64,000 bases of DNA from an uncultured Prevotellaceae bacterium (GCA_900320055.1 ONQS01000001.1:98964-162963), one strand, 5' to 3'. Positions 26,417 to 36,372 are shown, counted from the stretch's first letter. Notes: generated from the letters alone by a model not told the origin. Made by a program: numbers and translations.

Positions 26417-27859
26417 ATGGACTTATCATTCTTTCTGACTCAATCATTCTGGATAAAGACCCTGGAACTGATATTGGCACTCAGCATTCTGGTCGTGTTT
26501 CATGAATTGGGACATTACTCGTTTGCACGCCTGTTTGGCGTGTGGGTAGAGAAATTCTATATGTTCTTCAACTACAAGTTCTCTTTGCTCAAGTGGAAAC
26601 CCGGCAAATACCTCAAGTGGTTTTCTCATGGTAGCGAGATGGGCGCTATGGAGGAAGAAAACACCAGCAACGAGAACAAGAACTCGTGGCGAGCCACCGA
26701 GTATGGTATCGGCTGGATTCCACTGGGTGGCTATTGTGCTATCTCGGGTATGATCGACGAGTCGATGAACACCGAGGCTATGAAGCAGCCAGCCAAGCCC
26801 TGGGAATTCCGTAGCAAGGCTGCATGGAAGCGCTTGTTGATCATGCTGGGTGGCGTGCTGTTCAACCTGCTGCTGGCGATGATTATCTACTCTGGCATTA
26901 TGTACACCCAGGGCGAGCAGGTCATCCGCTTCACTGACATTACCGAGGGTATGACCTTCAGCGATGCGGCCCACAGAGCAGGATTTGTCGATGGGGATAT
27001 CATCCTGCTGGCTGACGGACACGAATTGGAGAACATGGTTGACCAAACTGATTACAACGACCTGTTGCTTGCTGAACAGGTGACAGTGCTGCGCAACCAC
27101 AAGGACACTGTCACGATACCTATTCCCAAAAACTTCATCACCAGCCTTGAGAGCGACGCCAAGGCAGGCATACCGTTTATGGTGCCGCGCACGCCGGTTG
27201 TCGTCAAGGAAACCCTGCTCAATCAGGGAGCAGAGGCCGCTGGCCTCAAGCAGGGCGACCGCATGGTTGCAGTTGATGGCGTATCGACACCAACCTACAC
27301 GGAATTTACCGCTGAGTTGCAGAAGCACAAAGGACAGACAATCGCCTTGGAAATCATCCGTGAGGGCCACAATATGGTGGTCCCCAATGTCCCTGTCGAC
27401 CTTGATGGCAAACTGGGAATTCTGCTTGCCGACTTGTATACGGTTTATAAGACGCAAACGCTTCATTATAACTTTTTCCAATCCATACCTCGCGGCATCA
27501 AGATGGGTTGGGATCAGACGATCAGTTACATCAAGCAACTCAAACTCATCTTCACTCCTGAGGGCGCTAAGAGCGTGGGCAGTTTCGGCACCATCGGCAG
27601 CATTTTCCCCTCGACATGGAACTGGGTGGGTTTCTGGAACATTACCGCCTTTATCTCCATCATACTCGCGGTGATGAACCTGTTGCCTATTCCCGCTCTG
27701 GATGGTGGCCATGTGCTGTTCCTGTTATTTGAGATGATCACCCGCCGCAAACCCAGCCTGAAGTTTATGGAGGTGGCTCAGATGGTGGGCATGGGACTGA
27801 TTATCGCCTTGATGTTATTAGCCATCGGTAATGACATATTCAGATTCATAATAAAATGA
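26417..27859 (+). CDS. rseP: Site-2 zinc protease RseP (M50 family)
   Basis: 480 residues, an inner-membrane protease. The zinc motif HELGH is in the first helix (VVFHELGHYSFARLFGVWVEKF), and the third ligand lies in the C-terminal NLLPIPALDGGH motif. Two PDZ-like regions sit between, one with LLADGHELENM and one with GAEAAGLKQGDRMVAVDG. Compared with the E. coli protein it has an insertion after the first helix (residues about 55-95), as is usual in Bacteroidetes. It cleaves membrane-bound anti-sigma factors and leftover signal peptides. Packed between dxr (3-base gap) and the methyltransferase gene (4-base overlap). Confidence 0.95.
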   Translation: MDLSFFLTQSFWIKTLELILALSILVVFHELGHYSFARLFGVWVEKFYMFFNYKFSLLKWKPGKYLKWFSHGSEMGAMEEENTSNENKNSWRATEYGIGWIPLGGYCAISGMIDESMNTEAMKQPAKPWEFRSKAAWKRLLIMLGGVLFNLLLAMIIYSGIMYTQGEQVIRFTDITEGMTFSDAAHRAGFVDGDIILLADGHELENMVDQTDYNDLLLAEQVTVLRNHKDTVTIPIPKNFITSLESDAKAGIPFMVPRTPVVVKETLLNQGAEAAGLKQGDRMVAVDGVSTPTYTEFTAELQKHKGQTIALEIIREGHNMVVPNVPVDLDGKLGILLADLYTVYKTQTLHYNFFQSIPRGIKMGWDQTISYIKQLKLIFTPEGAKSVGSFGTIGSIFPSTWNWVGFWNITAFISIILAVMNLLPIPALDGGHVLFLLFEMITRRKPSLKFMEVAQMVGMGLIIALMLLAIGNDIFRFIIK

Positions 27860-29037
27860 CCTACAAAACCGTAACACTCAAGCGTGGCAAGGAGGAATCG
27901 CTGGAGCGCTTCCATCCTTGGGTGTTCTCGGGCGCCATTGCCGCGGCCGACGACACGATCGAGGAAGGCGACTTGGTAACCGTCTATGCCCACGATGGCA
28001 GCCTCATCGGTAACGGCCATAGCCAGATCGGCAGCATTGCCGTGAGAATGCTCACATTTGACGACACTGCCATCGACGAGGCATTCTATGAGCAGCGCCT
28101 GCAGGACGCCTACAGAATGCGTCAAGCCTTGGGGCTGCAGCGCGACGATAACAACGCTTATCGACTGGTGCATGGCGAGGGTGACTTCCTGCCCGGTCTG
28201 GTGGTGGATATCTATGGCCCGACTGCTGTGATGCAGGCCCACTCGCCTGGCATGCACTTTGCCCGCGACATCATAGCCCAGGCTTTGACCCAATTGCCAG
28301 GCATCCGCAACGTGTATTACAAGAGCGAGACAACCCTGCCCTATAAGGCTCATCTCGACCCTGTCAACGACTATATCATCGGTGGAATGGAGACCGACGA
28401 AGCCCTGGAAAACGGGTTGCGCTTCCATGTCGATTGGCTCAAGGGACAGAAGACGGGCTTCTTTGTCGACCAGCGTGAGAACCGCAGGCTGCTCGAGCAT
28501 TACAGTAATGGCCGTAAGGTGTTGAACATGTTTTGCTACACGGGTGGCTTCTCGGTATATGCTCTCAGAGGGGGTGCCCTGTCGGTTGATTCTGTCGACA
28601 GTTCGGCCAAGGCCGTGCGCCTCACCGATGATAATGTGGCACTGAATTTTGCGCCAGAAGATGGCCGTCATCGGTCTTATGCCGAGGATGCCTTTAAGTT
28701 CTTGGACAATATGGAACCAGGCGCCTATGACTTGATCATTTTGGACCCGCCTGCATTTGCCAAGCACAAGAGCGCCCTGCGCAATGCTCTGGTGGGTTAC
28801 CGCCGCCTGAATGCTAAGGCGCTAGAGAAGATCGCCCCCGGCAGCATCTTGTTTACCTTCTCCTGCTCACAGGCTGTGAACAAGGAACAATTCCGTCTGG
28901 CTGTGTTCAGCGCTGCCGCCCAAACCAAGCGTAAAGTGCGCATCCTGCACCAACTCACTCAGCCTGCCGACCACCCGATCAACATCTATCATCCCGAGGG
29001 CGAGTATCTCAAAGGACTGGTGCTCTATGTCGAATGA
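27856..29037 (+). CDS. RlmI-like class I SAM-dependent rRNA methyltransferase
   Basis: 393 residues. An N-terminal PUA-like RNA-binding domain (about 1-80) precedes a RlmI-type Rossmann methyltransferase with NMFCYTGGFSVYAL (SAM motif I, about 217-230), a GALSVDSVDSS acidic loop and the catalytic motif ILDPPAFAK (about 296). E. coli RlmI makes m5C1962 in 23S rRNA; the same position here is likely but not proven. ATG overlaps the stop of rseP (ATGA), so it is the third gene of the dxr operon. The tail ends in KGLVLYVE, typical of the family. Confidence 0.9.
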   Translation: MTYKTVTLKRGKEESLERFHPWVFSGAIAAADDTIEEGDLVTVYAHDGSLIGNGHSQIGSIAVRMLTFDDTAIDEAFYEQRLQDAYRMRQALGLQRDDNNAYRLVHGEGDFLPGLVVDIYGPTAVMQAHSPGMHFARDIIAQALTQLPGIRNVYYKSETTLPYKAHLDPVNDYIIGGMETDEALENGLRFHVDWLKGQKTGFFVDQRENRRLLEHYSNGRKVLNMFCYTGGFSVYALRGGALSVDSVDSSAKAVRLTDDNVALNFAPEDGRHRSYAEDAFKFLDNMEPGAYDLIILDPPAFAKHKSALRNALVGYRRLNAKALEKIAPGSILFTFSCSQAVNKEQFRLAVFSAAAQTKRKVRILHQLTQPADHPINIYHPEGEYLKGLVLYVE

Positions 29038-29099
29038 CGTGTACTCGCGAAAAAAAAGAAAAAAAATAAAAAAAACGGAAATCAATAAGAATTAATGCA

Positions 29100-29549
29100 A
29101 TGAAGAAATTATCATTCCTGATCGCTGCTGTGGCCCTGATGCTGATGGCAGCATGCAACGAGAAAGCCGCCAAGAGCGACGACGCTAAATCGCCTGCGAC
29201 CGAACAGGCCGATCAGCAGGGCAACACTGCTGCCTCTGGACCCAAAGTGAGCGTCGAGAAAGCCGCTCCCACCGACGATGGCAAGGACCATGCGGTGGCC
29301 GAGTTCAGCACCAAGGAGTATCAGGTGAAACTCGAAAACCTGGCCGACGGCACCTATCGCTTGAGCCTGAGCAAGGGTGGCAAGGCCGAGCAGGTTGTTG
29401 AAACCAAGCAGTGTGTGATGCAGAAGGACAATTACCTGATGAAGGACGAGTCGGGTAAGGCTTATATCATCAAGACCACTGCAGGCAGTGAGGAACTCAC
29501 GATCATGGACAAGAAACAGATCATCTATCACGGTGGCAACAGCAAGTGA
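29100..29549 (+). CDS. Small lipoprotein of unknown function
   Basis: 149 residues. Lipoprotein signal MKKLSFLIAAVALMLMAAC (Cys19), then a low-complexity linker rich in Ala, Asp, Gln and Lys (about 20-65), then a compact beta-rich domain of about 80 residues. The domain layout (YRLSLSKGG...KDNYLMKDESGKAYII) is loosely like small beta-barrel lysozyme-inhibitor proteins, but no cysteines or catalytic motif support that. It is preceded by a long A-rich stretch (29050-29080). Its own promoter is not clear. Function unknown. Confidence 0.72.
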   Translation: MKKLSFLIAAVALMLMAACNEKAAKSDDAKSPATEQADQQGNTAASGPKVSVEKAAPTDDGKDHAVAEFSTKEYQVKLENLADGTYRLSLSKGGKAEQVVETKQCVMQKDNYLMKDESGKAYIIKTTAGSEELTIMDKKQIIYHGGNSK

Positions 29550-29614
29550 TGGCACTGTGGCCGGATTGGATCATCATAGTCTGACTGACACTAAACATTT
29601 AAGATATAGATAAT

Positions 29615-31615
29615 ATGAAAAAAATGATGCTCGCCGCTATCGCAACAGTGGCACTTTCATCTACCGCAATGGCACAGAACAGCAACTTTGACTACACCGT
29701 TGACCGTTTTGCCGACATCGAGGTGCTCCGTTACCAGGTGCCTGGATTTGAGGAACTCTCGCTGCAGCAGAAAGAACTGGTCTATTATCTTACCGAGGCC
29801 GCACTCAATGGTCGCGACATCTTGTTTGACCAGAACTGCAAGTATAATCTGATGGTCCGTCAAACGCTCGAGGACATCTACCGCAACTACAATGGTAATA
29901 AGCAGGATGCTGATTATCTGGCATTTGAGAAGTATCTGAAGCAGGTGTGGTTTGGAAATGGTATCCATCACCACTACTCGATGGATAAGTTCACACCCGA
30001 GTTCAGCAAGAAATTCTTTGACACTCAGTTCAATCGACTGCCTAACGCAAAGCAGCGCACCGACGAGAAGAAGGTGCTCGACCGTGTCATCTTTGACCCG
30101 ACATTTATGGCCAAGCGCGTCAACCAAGCCGACGGACAGGACCTGATTCTTACCTCGGCATGCAACATGTATGAGGGAGTTACCCAGAAGGAAGTTGAGG
30201 ACTTCTACAACAACCTGAAGGATACCACCGACCTCACACCCATCTCATGGGGTCTGAACTGCAAGGTGGTGAAGCGCAATGGCAAGATCGTCGAGGAGCC
30301 CTACATGGTGGGCGGCCTCTACAGCAAGGCCATCGAGAAGATTGTCTATTGGCTCCAAAAGGCCGCTACCGTGGCCGAGAACGAGGGCCAGCGTGCCTAC
30401 ATCAACGAGTTGATCAAGTTCTATCAGACGGGATCTCTCAAGACCTTTGATGATTATAGCATCATGTGGGTCGAGGAGACACAGAGCGACGTTGACTTCA
30501 TCAACGGCTTCATCGAGAGTTATGGTGACCCCCTGGGCATGACCGGATCGTGGGAAGGCATGGTCAATTTCAAGGACAAGGCCGCTTCACGCCGTTCCAA
30601 ACTCATCAGCGACAACGCCCAGTATTTTGAGAGCAACTCACCCGTCGACGATCGCTTCAAGAAGAAGAATGTGAAGGGCGTGAGCGCTAAGGTGATTACC
30701 GCTGCCATTCTGGCCGGTGACAGTTATCCCTCTACCCCGATCGGCATCAACCTGCCTAACAGCAACTGGATTCGTGCCACTCATGGCTCCAAGTCGGTTT
30801 CTATCGATAATATCACCAATGCCTACAATGAGGTGGCTGCGGGCACCGGCTTCAATGAGGAGTTTGCTTACAGCGATGCTGAGGTGCAACTTATGAAGAA
30901 GTCCCTCGCCCTGGCCGATGCGCTCCACACCGATCTGCACGAGTGCTTGGGTCATGCTTCGGGTCAACTGCTCCCGGGCGTTGACCAGGATGCTCTCAAG
31001 GCTTATGGCTCATCGCTTGAGGAAGGCCGTGCCGACCTGTTTGCCCTCTATTATCTGGCAGATCCCAAACTGGTAGAACTTGGCATTTTCCCCGACATGG
31101 AGACCTATAAGGCTGAGTACTATAAGTATATCATGAATGGCCTGATGACCCAGTTGACCCGCATCGAGCCGGGCAAGGACATCGAGGAGGCCCACATGCG
31201 CAACCGCAAGTTCATCAGCGAGTGGTGCTACCAGCATGGTAAGAAGGATAACGTCATCGAGTATGTGAAGCGCGACGGCAAAACCTATATCCGCGTCAAT
31301 GATTATCAGAAACTCAGAGACCTGTTCGCACAACTGCTTGCCGAGGTGCAACGCATCAAGAGTGAAGGCGACTATGAGGCTGGACGCCAGTTGGTTGAAA
31401 CCTATGGAGTTAAGGTTGATCCCGCCATTCACAAAGAGGTGCTCGAGCGCTACGAGAAGTTGAACATCGCTCCTTACAAGGGCTTTGTTAACCCGATTTA
31501 TACACCCGTCTATGACAAGAACGGCAAACTCGTTGATGTAAAGATTTCTTATACCGAGAATTACATCGACCAGATGCTGCGTTATGGTCAGGACTATTCT
31601 CCCCTGACCCGTTAA
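29615..31615 (+). CDS. Dipeptidyl peptidase III (M49 family)
   Basis: 666 residues. The zinc motif of M49 enzymes, HEXXGH, is present as HECLGH (His442, Glu443, His447), with the second glutamate motif EEGRADLFALYYL about 50 residues later. A signal peptide (MKKMMLAAIATVALSSTAMAQ) makes it periplasmic or secreted, as described for Bacteroides enzymes. DPP III removes dipeptides from the N-terminus of short peptides. Length and C-terminal layout (NPIYTPVYDKNGKLVDVKISY) fit the family; such proteins are sometimes mislabelled dihydrofolate reductase. With the tricorn-like protease nearby it suggests good use of peptides. Followed by its own terminator. Confidence 0.93.
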   Translation: MKKMMLAAIATVALSSTAMAQNSNFDYTVDRFADIEVLRYQVPGFEELSLQQKELVYYLTEAALNGRDILFDQNCKYNLMVRQTLEDIYRNYNGNKQDADYLAFEKYLKQVWFGNGIHHHYSMDKFTPEFSKKFFDTQFNRLPNAKQRTDEKKVLDRVIFDPTFMAKRVNQADGQDLILTSACNMYEGVTQKEVEDFYNNLKDTTDLTPISWGLNCKVVKRNGKIVEEPYMVGGLYSKAIEKIVYWLQKAATVAENEGQRAYINELIKFYQTGSLKTFDDYSIMWVEETQSDVDFINGFIESYGDPLGMTGSWEGMVNFKDKAASRRSKLISDNAQYFESNSPVDDRFKKKNVKGVSAKVITAAILAGDSYPSTPIGINLPNSNWIRATHGSKSVSIDNITNAYNEVAAGTGFNEEFAYSDAEVQLMKKSLALADALHTDLHECLGHASGQLLPGVDQDALKAYGSSLEEGRADLFALYYLADPKLVELGIFPDMETYKAEYYKYIMNGLMTQLTRIEPGKDIEEAHMRNRKFISEWCYQHGKKDNVIEYVKRDGKTYIRVNDYQKLRDLFAQLLAEVQRIKSEGDYEAGRQLVETYGVKVDPAIHKEVLERYEKLNIAPYKGFVNPIYTPVYDKNGKLVDVKISYTENYIDQMLRYGQDYSPLTR

Positions 31616-31642
31616 TCCTCGGGACCAAAACGGTAATCATCT

Positions 31643-31685
31643 AGCGGGATATCTGCCAGTGTGGCGGGTGTCCCGCTTCTTTTTG
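31643..31685 (+). terminator. Intrinsic terminator after DPP III
   Basis: AGCGGGA (31643-31649) pairs with TCCCGCT (31671-31677), with an inner GCCA/TGGC pair, followed by TCTTTTTG. Confidence 0.75.
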
Positions 31686-31772
31686 TGAGAACAACCGGCC
31701 AAAGTGATGTGAATAACCGTCTGCTTGGTAGAATTAAGCCCCGCAAATGATGGCATACTCGGATTTTTGCAC

Positions 31773-31780
31773 TACCTTTG
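31773..31780 (+). promoter_or_regulatory. -7 element of the LptF/G permease gene
   Basis: TACCTTTG matches TAnnTTTG. It gives a leader of about 25-28 bases to the ATG at 31814, and helps to choose that start over ATG 31790. Confidence 0.6.
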
Positions 31781-31813
31781 TGGCTCATAATGGACAGAAT
31801 TGTCCCTGACCTG

Positions 31814-33766
31814 ATGTTCAAAGTAAAAAGGCTATATACGTTTATGCTATCCAGGTTCCTGCCCAGGTTCCTGATGACATTTTGCATCTGCCAGTTTATC
31901 GTAATCATGCAGTTTCTGTGGCGATATATCGATGATCTGGTGGGTAAAGGTCTTAGCCTGGATCTTATCGCTGAATTGTTTTTCCATGCGGCGCTCTATC
32001 TGTTGCCGCTGGCCTTGCCTCTGAGCATCCTGCTGGCAGCCTTGATGACCTTCGGCGATCTGGGTGAACATGTCGAGTTGACGGCGTTGAAGTCATCGGG
32101 TATCTCGCTGACTACCATTATGAAGCCGCTGGCCATACTGATGGTTTTTGTCGCCATCGCAGCCTTCTTCTTCATGAACAACGCTTTGCCCAAGTCGCAG
32201 GTCAAGATGTGGACCCTGCTGTTCTCGATGCGCCAGACCTCCCCCACCCTCGATATCCCCGAGGGCACTGTCTATAGCCAGATTCCTGGTTATAACATCT
32301 ATGTGAAGCGTAAAGACAAGGAGCGTGACATGCTCTATAATGTGCTGATCTATGACGTGTCGATGGCCTCGATGTATCCGCGCATCGTCGTGGCAGACTC
32401 CGGGCGCTTGAGCATGACAGAGGACAAGCAACACCTCGTGCTCTCGCTTTACAAGGGAGCATGGTATGAGGAAATGAAGGGGGGCGGCGTCAATGGTATG
32501 AGTAGTGATCTGTACCGCCGCGAGACTTTCCATGACAAGGAAATCATGATTCCCTATGATGCTAATTTCACCCGCATGGACGACGAGACCATGAAGACGC
32601 AATATGTGGGTAAAGATATAGCGGGATTGCGCCAGACGATTGATTCTGTGCGCGTCAAGGTGGACTCGGCCGCATCGCTCGTCGTTGCCAAATTAAGGCA
32701 GCAGCCCGTGTGCGGTGTCCCCCTGCAGCGGACATCCATCAAGGATGGCCGTCCCTCCTTTGAAAAGGTAGAGGAGGTCCGTCTCGACAATCCCATCGAT
32801 CTGGATGAGATTATCAAGGATATGCCCCCTCAAGATCAGCAACTGATGATCAATCAGGCGCTCATGCACACCACCAGCGCGATGCAGGATCTGCAATTCC
32901 AGGGCTATACGATCAACGACGACAACTACGTTATCAGGCGCCATCAGATTGAATTGTTGAAGAAATTCACATTGTCGCTGGCTTGTCTGATCTTCTTCTT
33001 TATCGGCGCTCCGCTGGGTGCGATTATCCGCAAGGGTGGCTTGGGCACGCCCATTGTCGTGTCTGTGATCCTGTTCATCATTTACTATGTGATCGATAAC
33101 ACGGGGTATAAGTTGGCTCGCGATGGCCGATGGGAAGTATGGCAGGGCATGTGGCTCAGTTCTGCGGTCTTGTTGCCATTGGGCATCTTCTTGACGCATA
33201 AGGCGGTCAACGATTCTGCCGTGTTCAATCCTGACGCATGGCTCAATTTCCTGCGTCGCTTTACAGGATTGCATCAGACACGTAAATTGGAGGCCAAAGA
33301 GGTGATTATCAACGAAATTATACCCGAGCAGGCAGTCTCCAAAATTGAAGCGCTTCGGGTCGCTTGCCAGCAATTCCTGGAGAAATATTCTGGCAGGCAG
33401 GGTTATCTGGAGTATTGGCGCCAGGGATATGACAAGAGTTTGGTCAAGTCGCTGGCCGATGAGGTTGATGCCGTGGTCGACTATCTGTCTAACTCTCGTG
33501 ATCAGATGGTGCTGAACAAGGCCATGGATTACCCTGTAATCCGCCAATTGCTCACTTACTATCCGGCAGAGAACAAGACGTTAGGCACTGCCTTAGCGGT
33601 GCTGTTTCCTGTTGGCCTGCCCGTGTGGCTCGTCGGATTGCGCCACCAGCATAATCTGAAGCGAGATGTGCGCCAGACTATCAAAACCTGTGATCAACTG
33701 ATAGCCATCTTCAATGGCGAGTATAGCCGTGAGATGGAATATCGGGATGATTCTCAAACGGTTTGA
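31814..33766 (+). CDS. LptF/LptG-family permease of the LPS transporter
   Basis: 650 residues from ATG 31814, where MFKVKRLYTFMLSRFLPRFL and the following FLWRYIDDLVGKGL match the usual start of Bacteroidetes members. Layout: helices 1-3, a periplasmic beta-jellyroll region (about 115-370, including IPEGTVYSQIPGYNIYVKRKD), helices 4-6 (LACLIFFFIGAPLGAIIRKGGLG is the family signature), then a C-terminal extension of about 150 residues with another hydrophobic segment. The extension is typical of Bacteroidetes and absent from the E. coli protein. It extracts lipopolysaccharide from the inner membrane together with LptB, whose gene is at 53548 in this window. LptF versus LptG cannot be decided. 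Confidence 0.9.
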   Translation: MFKVKRLYTFMLSRFLPRFLMTFCICQFIVIMQFLWRYIDDLVGKGLSLDLIAELFFHAALYLLPLALPLSILLAALMTFGDLGEHVELTALKSSGISLTTIMKPLAILMVFVAIAAFFFMNNALPKSQVKMWTLLFSMRQTSPTLDIPEGTVYSQIPGYNIYVKRKDKERDMLYNVLIYDVSMASMYPRIVVADSGRLSMTEDKQHLVLSLYKGAWYEEMKGGGVNGMSSDLYRRETFHDKEIMIPYDANFTRMDDETMKTQYVGKDIAGLRQTIDSVRVKVDSAASLVVAKLRQQPVCGVPLQRTSIKDGRPSFEKVEEVRLDNPIDLDEIIKDMPPQDQQLMINQALMHTTSAMQDLQFQGYTINDDNYVIRRHQIELLKKFTLSLACLIFFFIGAPLGAIIRKGGLGTPIVVSVILFIIYYVIDNTGYKLARDGRWEVWQGMWLSSAVLLPLGIFLTHKAVNDSAVFNPDAWLNFLRRFTGLHQTRKLEAKEVIINEIIPEQAVSKIEALRVACQQFLEKYSGRQGYLEYWRQGYDKSLVKSLADEVDAVVDYLSNSRDQMVLNKAMDYPVIRQLLTYYPAENKTLGTALAVLFPVGLPVWLVGLRHQHNLKRDVRQTIKTCDQLIAIFNGEYSREMEYRDDSQTV

Positions 33767-33806
33767 TATGTCACGATTATTCACCATTGAATGAACAACG
33801 AAGCCG

Positions 33807-34439
33807 ATGCAACGCGATTTTAATCAGATCAAGGCTTTCGTAGAACAGGAAATCGTTCCCTGCTACAACCACTTTGACGCAGGGCATGACACCCGTCATG
33901 TTGAGACCGTCATGTCACAGGCCATGGACCTGGCCCGATATTATCCGCAGGTGGATCGCTGCATGCTGCTCGTGGCGGCAGCCTATCATGACCTGGGGCT
34001 GAAGTTCGGTCGGGAGTTCCATCATGTTCACAGTGCTGCCATCATCCGTGCCGACGAGCGGCTGAGTCAGTGGTTCACCGAGCAGGAAATCGACATTATC
34101 GCCGATGCAGCCGAGGATCATCGCGCGTCGAGCGACCATGAGCCCCGCACCATCTATGGCCGCATCGTCGCCGAGGCCGACCGCATCATTGATAGTGAGA
34201 CGATTGTGCGCCGCGCTCTGCAATACGGTCTCTCGCATGAGCCAGCGTTGGATAAGGAAGGACAGTATCGCCGGCTGATGGCTCACATGCATGAGAAATA
34301 TGACTACGGCGGTTACCTGAAGTTATGGATTCCACAGGGCGATAATGCCCGCCGCCTCGAGGAGTTCAGGCAGATGTTGGCTCGTGAGGACGAATTCCGG
34401 CAACTGTTTGATAAGATTTATGATAACTTGAATGATTAA
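33807..34439 (+). CDS. HD-domain phosphohydrolase
   Basis: 210 residues, no signal peptide. The metal-binding pattern of HD proteins is visible: His in GHDTRHVETV, the HD pair in AAAYHDLGL, then EDHRASS and a final Asp in AEADRII. Family members hydrolyse phosphate esters of nucleotides or related small molecules; the substrate here is not readable. It begins 40 bases after the permease gene on the same strand and may be cotranscribed. Size is close to the stand-alone YedJ-type HD proteins. Confidence 0.82.
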   Translation: MQRDFNQIKAFVEQEIVPCYNHFDAGHDTRHVETVMSQAMDLARYYPQVDRCMLLVAAAYHDLGLKFGREFHHVHSAAIIRADERLSQWFTEQEIDIIADAAEDHRASSDHEPRTIYGRIVAEADRIIDSETIVRRALQYGLSHEPALDKEGQYRRLMAHMHEKYDYGGYLKLWIPQGDNARRLEEFRQMLAREDEFRQLFDKIYDNLND

Positions 34440-34453
34440 TTGATAATATCCAG

Positions 34454-36271
34454 ATGATTATGAAACGAATAATTACTCCACTAGTATTGATTGGCGCATG
34501 GTGTGCCATCGTGTCGGCTACGGTACCTCAGGGCTATTACACCAATGCGGTCGGTAAGCATGACGAGGGTCTGATGACAGCCCTCGAAGGCATTATTTTC
34601 ACTCACACAGAATTGGGCTACAATTACATGTGGATAGCCTATGACTCAACGGACGTGGGCGCTGACGGCTATTACATCGACATGTACTCTACTTGTAAAT
34701 ACAACAAGTATTCCACTCACGTGGGTGGCGCGTCACATGTCGGACAAGGAATCAACCGAGAGCACTCATTCCCCAAGAGTTGGTTCGGAGGAGAAGTCGC
34801 CCCCATGTTTACAGACTTGACCATGCTGATTCCCACCGATGCTTTTGTCAACCAGCGTCGCAGCAACAATCCCTATGGCATCTGTGCCCATGGCGAGACT
34901 TATACTTATCAAGACGAAGAGATGTATGTGACGATGCTGGGCAAATTGGGGACAAGCACTTACAATGGATATACTAAAACGGTGTTTGAACCCGACGATG
35001 AGTATAAAGGTGACTTTGCGCGCATCTATTTCTATATGGTGACTTGCTACAAGGGTAGAATTAGTGAGTGGCCGGGATGTGACCAACTGGATTATGCCCA
35101 AAACGGCTATAAGGCTTTCTCGGACTGGTCGATGCGGATGCTCATGGAGTGGCACCGTGCTGACCCCGTGAGCCAGAAGGAGTTGGACCGCAACGAGGCT
35201 GTTTATCGACTGCAGGGCAATCGCAACCCTTATGTCGACCACCCCGAACTGGCCGAGTACATCTGGGGATCCAAGCAAAACACGGCATGGACCGATGATG
35301 GCGATATCCCAGAACCCATCGTCAAGGAGGTGCCTGTCATGCTGAGTGTGGACGAAACGGCCATTGAGCACGATGGCTTCCGGGCTGATTGGACCAGCGG
35401 TGGCGATGTGTCGAGTTACACACTGCGGGTCAATCGCATGAGCCATGCTGCCGCTACCCTGCTGATGGAGGAAAACTTCAGCAAAGTTGTCGTCGAGTCT
35501 GACGGCAATAAGGATGTAGGCACATCGCTTGACAGTTATACCGACAACCCAGGATGGACGGGTTATAAATTGTATCTGGCTGCTGGGCAGGGCTTGAAAT
35601 TCAGCACTGCTGATGATGCGGGATATCTTATTAGCCCCAGCCTGACGCACTCCAGCACAGTGAGCGTTAAGTTCAATGCCAAGAATTGGATAAATAGTAG
35701 TGGAGTGAGCGACGGGAGTTCGGTTGTCGTTTCCTGTGGTGATGTGGCTGAAACCGTTACACTGACCGATACGGCCGAAGATTATACTATCGTGCTGAGG
35801 AATTGCAGTACGGACAAAATCAAGTTGTCTGGAACGGCAGGCAAAAAGCGATTCTATGTCTATAGTGTTGAGGTCTATGACGGCGACTTGGCCGCACCAC
35901 GACGCGCGATTGTAGAGGAGGGCGACTCCACTTGGCGTATGGTCAGTGGCATTGTCGACACGTGCTACACTGTCAGGGCTCTTGCCGCAGGTGACTATGA
36001 GTATATGGTAAAAGCCATCTACAACGATGGAACCCAGAGCGTATGGTCCAATATTGAGCATGTGACCATCGTGGGCAATGGCGATGAGCCGCTCATGGGC
36101 GATGTGAATGGTGACGGTGAAGTTAACATCAGCGATGTGACCACGTTGATTGATTATCTGCTTGCAATGCAACCCGGCGATCAATTTGATGCTGCTGCTG
36201 ATGTGAACGGCGATGGTGAAATCAACATTACCGACGTGACAGCCATCATCGACTTGTTGCTAAGCATGTAA
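34454..36271 (+). CDS. Secreted endonuclease I-family nuclease with C-terminal dockerin-like repeats
   Basis: 605 residues (alternative start at 34460). Signal peptide about 1-24. Residues about 35-275 match endonuclease I: NREHSFPKSWFG carries catalytic His104, followed by DLTMLIPTDAFVNQRRSNNPYG, equivalent to the metal-binding segment of EndA/Vvn. Next come a fibronectin-III-like region with an inserted beta-sandwich (about 285-545), then two calcium-loop repeats GDVNGDGEVNISDVTTLIDY and DVNGDGEINITDVTAIIDLL at the very end, the pattern of a type I dockerin. It should degrade extracellular DNA or RNA for nutrition. No cohesin is present in the window; such tails are common in this group and may serve another anchoring or sorting role. 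Followed by a strong hairpin. Confidence 0.88.
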   Translation: MIMKRIITPLVLIGAWCAIVSATVPQGYYTNAVGKHDEGLMTALEGIIFTHTELGYNYMWIAYDSTDVGADGYYIDMYSTCKYNKYSTHVGGASHVGQGINREHSFPKSWFGGEVAPMFTDLTMLIPTDAFVNQRRSNNPYGICAHGETYTYQDEEMYVTMLGKLGTSTYNGYTKTVFEPDDEYKGDFARIYFYMVTCYKGRISEWPGCDQLDYAQNGYKAFSDWSMRMLMEWHRADPVSQKELDRNEAVYRLQGNRNPYVDHPELAEYIWGSKQNTAWTDDGDIPEPIVKEVPVMLSVDETAIEHDGFRADWTSGGDVSSYTLRVNRMSHAAATLLMEENFSKVVVESDGNKDVGTSLDSYTDNPGWTGYKLYLAAGQGLKFSTADDAGYLISPSLTHSSTVSVKFNAKNWINSSGVSDGSSVVVSCGDVAETVTLTDTAEDYTIVLRNCSTDKIKLSGTAGKKRFYVYSVEVYDGDLAAPRRAIVEEGDSTWRMVSGIVDTCYTVRALAAGDYEYMVKAIYNDGTQSVWSNIEHVTIVGNGDEPLMGDVNGDGEVNISDVTTLIDYLLAMQPGDQFDAAADVNGDGEINITDVTAIIDLLLSM

Positions 36272-36305
36272 CCGATTCCCGACCCGACGATGATCGGGAG
36301 AAATA

Positions 36306-36348
36306 GATGAGCCCTATGTTTGCTTGATGTGTAAACATAGGGCTCATC
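36306..36348. terminator. Strong hairpin after the nuclease gene
   Basis: GATGAGCCCTATGTTT and AAACATAGGGCTCATC are perfect 16-bp complements with an 11-base loop. There is no U-tract, but the stem is very strong and separates the nuclease gene from clpC. Confidence 0.65.
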
Positions 36349-36372
36349 GTTCATGACAGCAAGAACTGCTTC

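Noticed and set aside
35900-36271. Cellulosome component
   Set aside because: Dockerin-like repeats alone, on a nuclease, with no cohesin or scaffoldin in the window, do not support a cellulosome.
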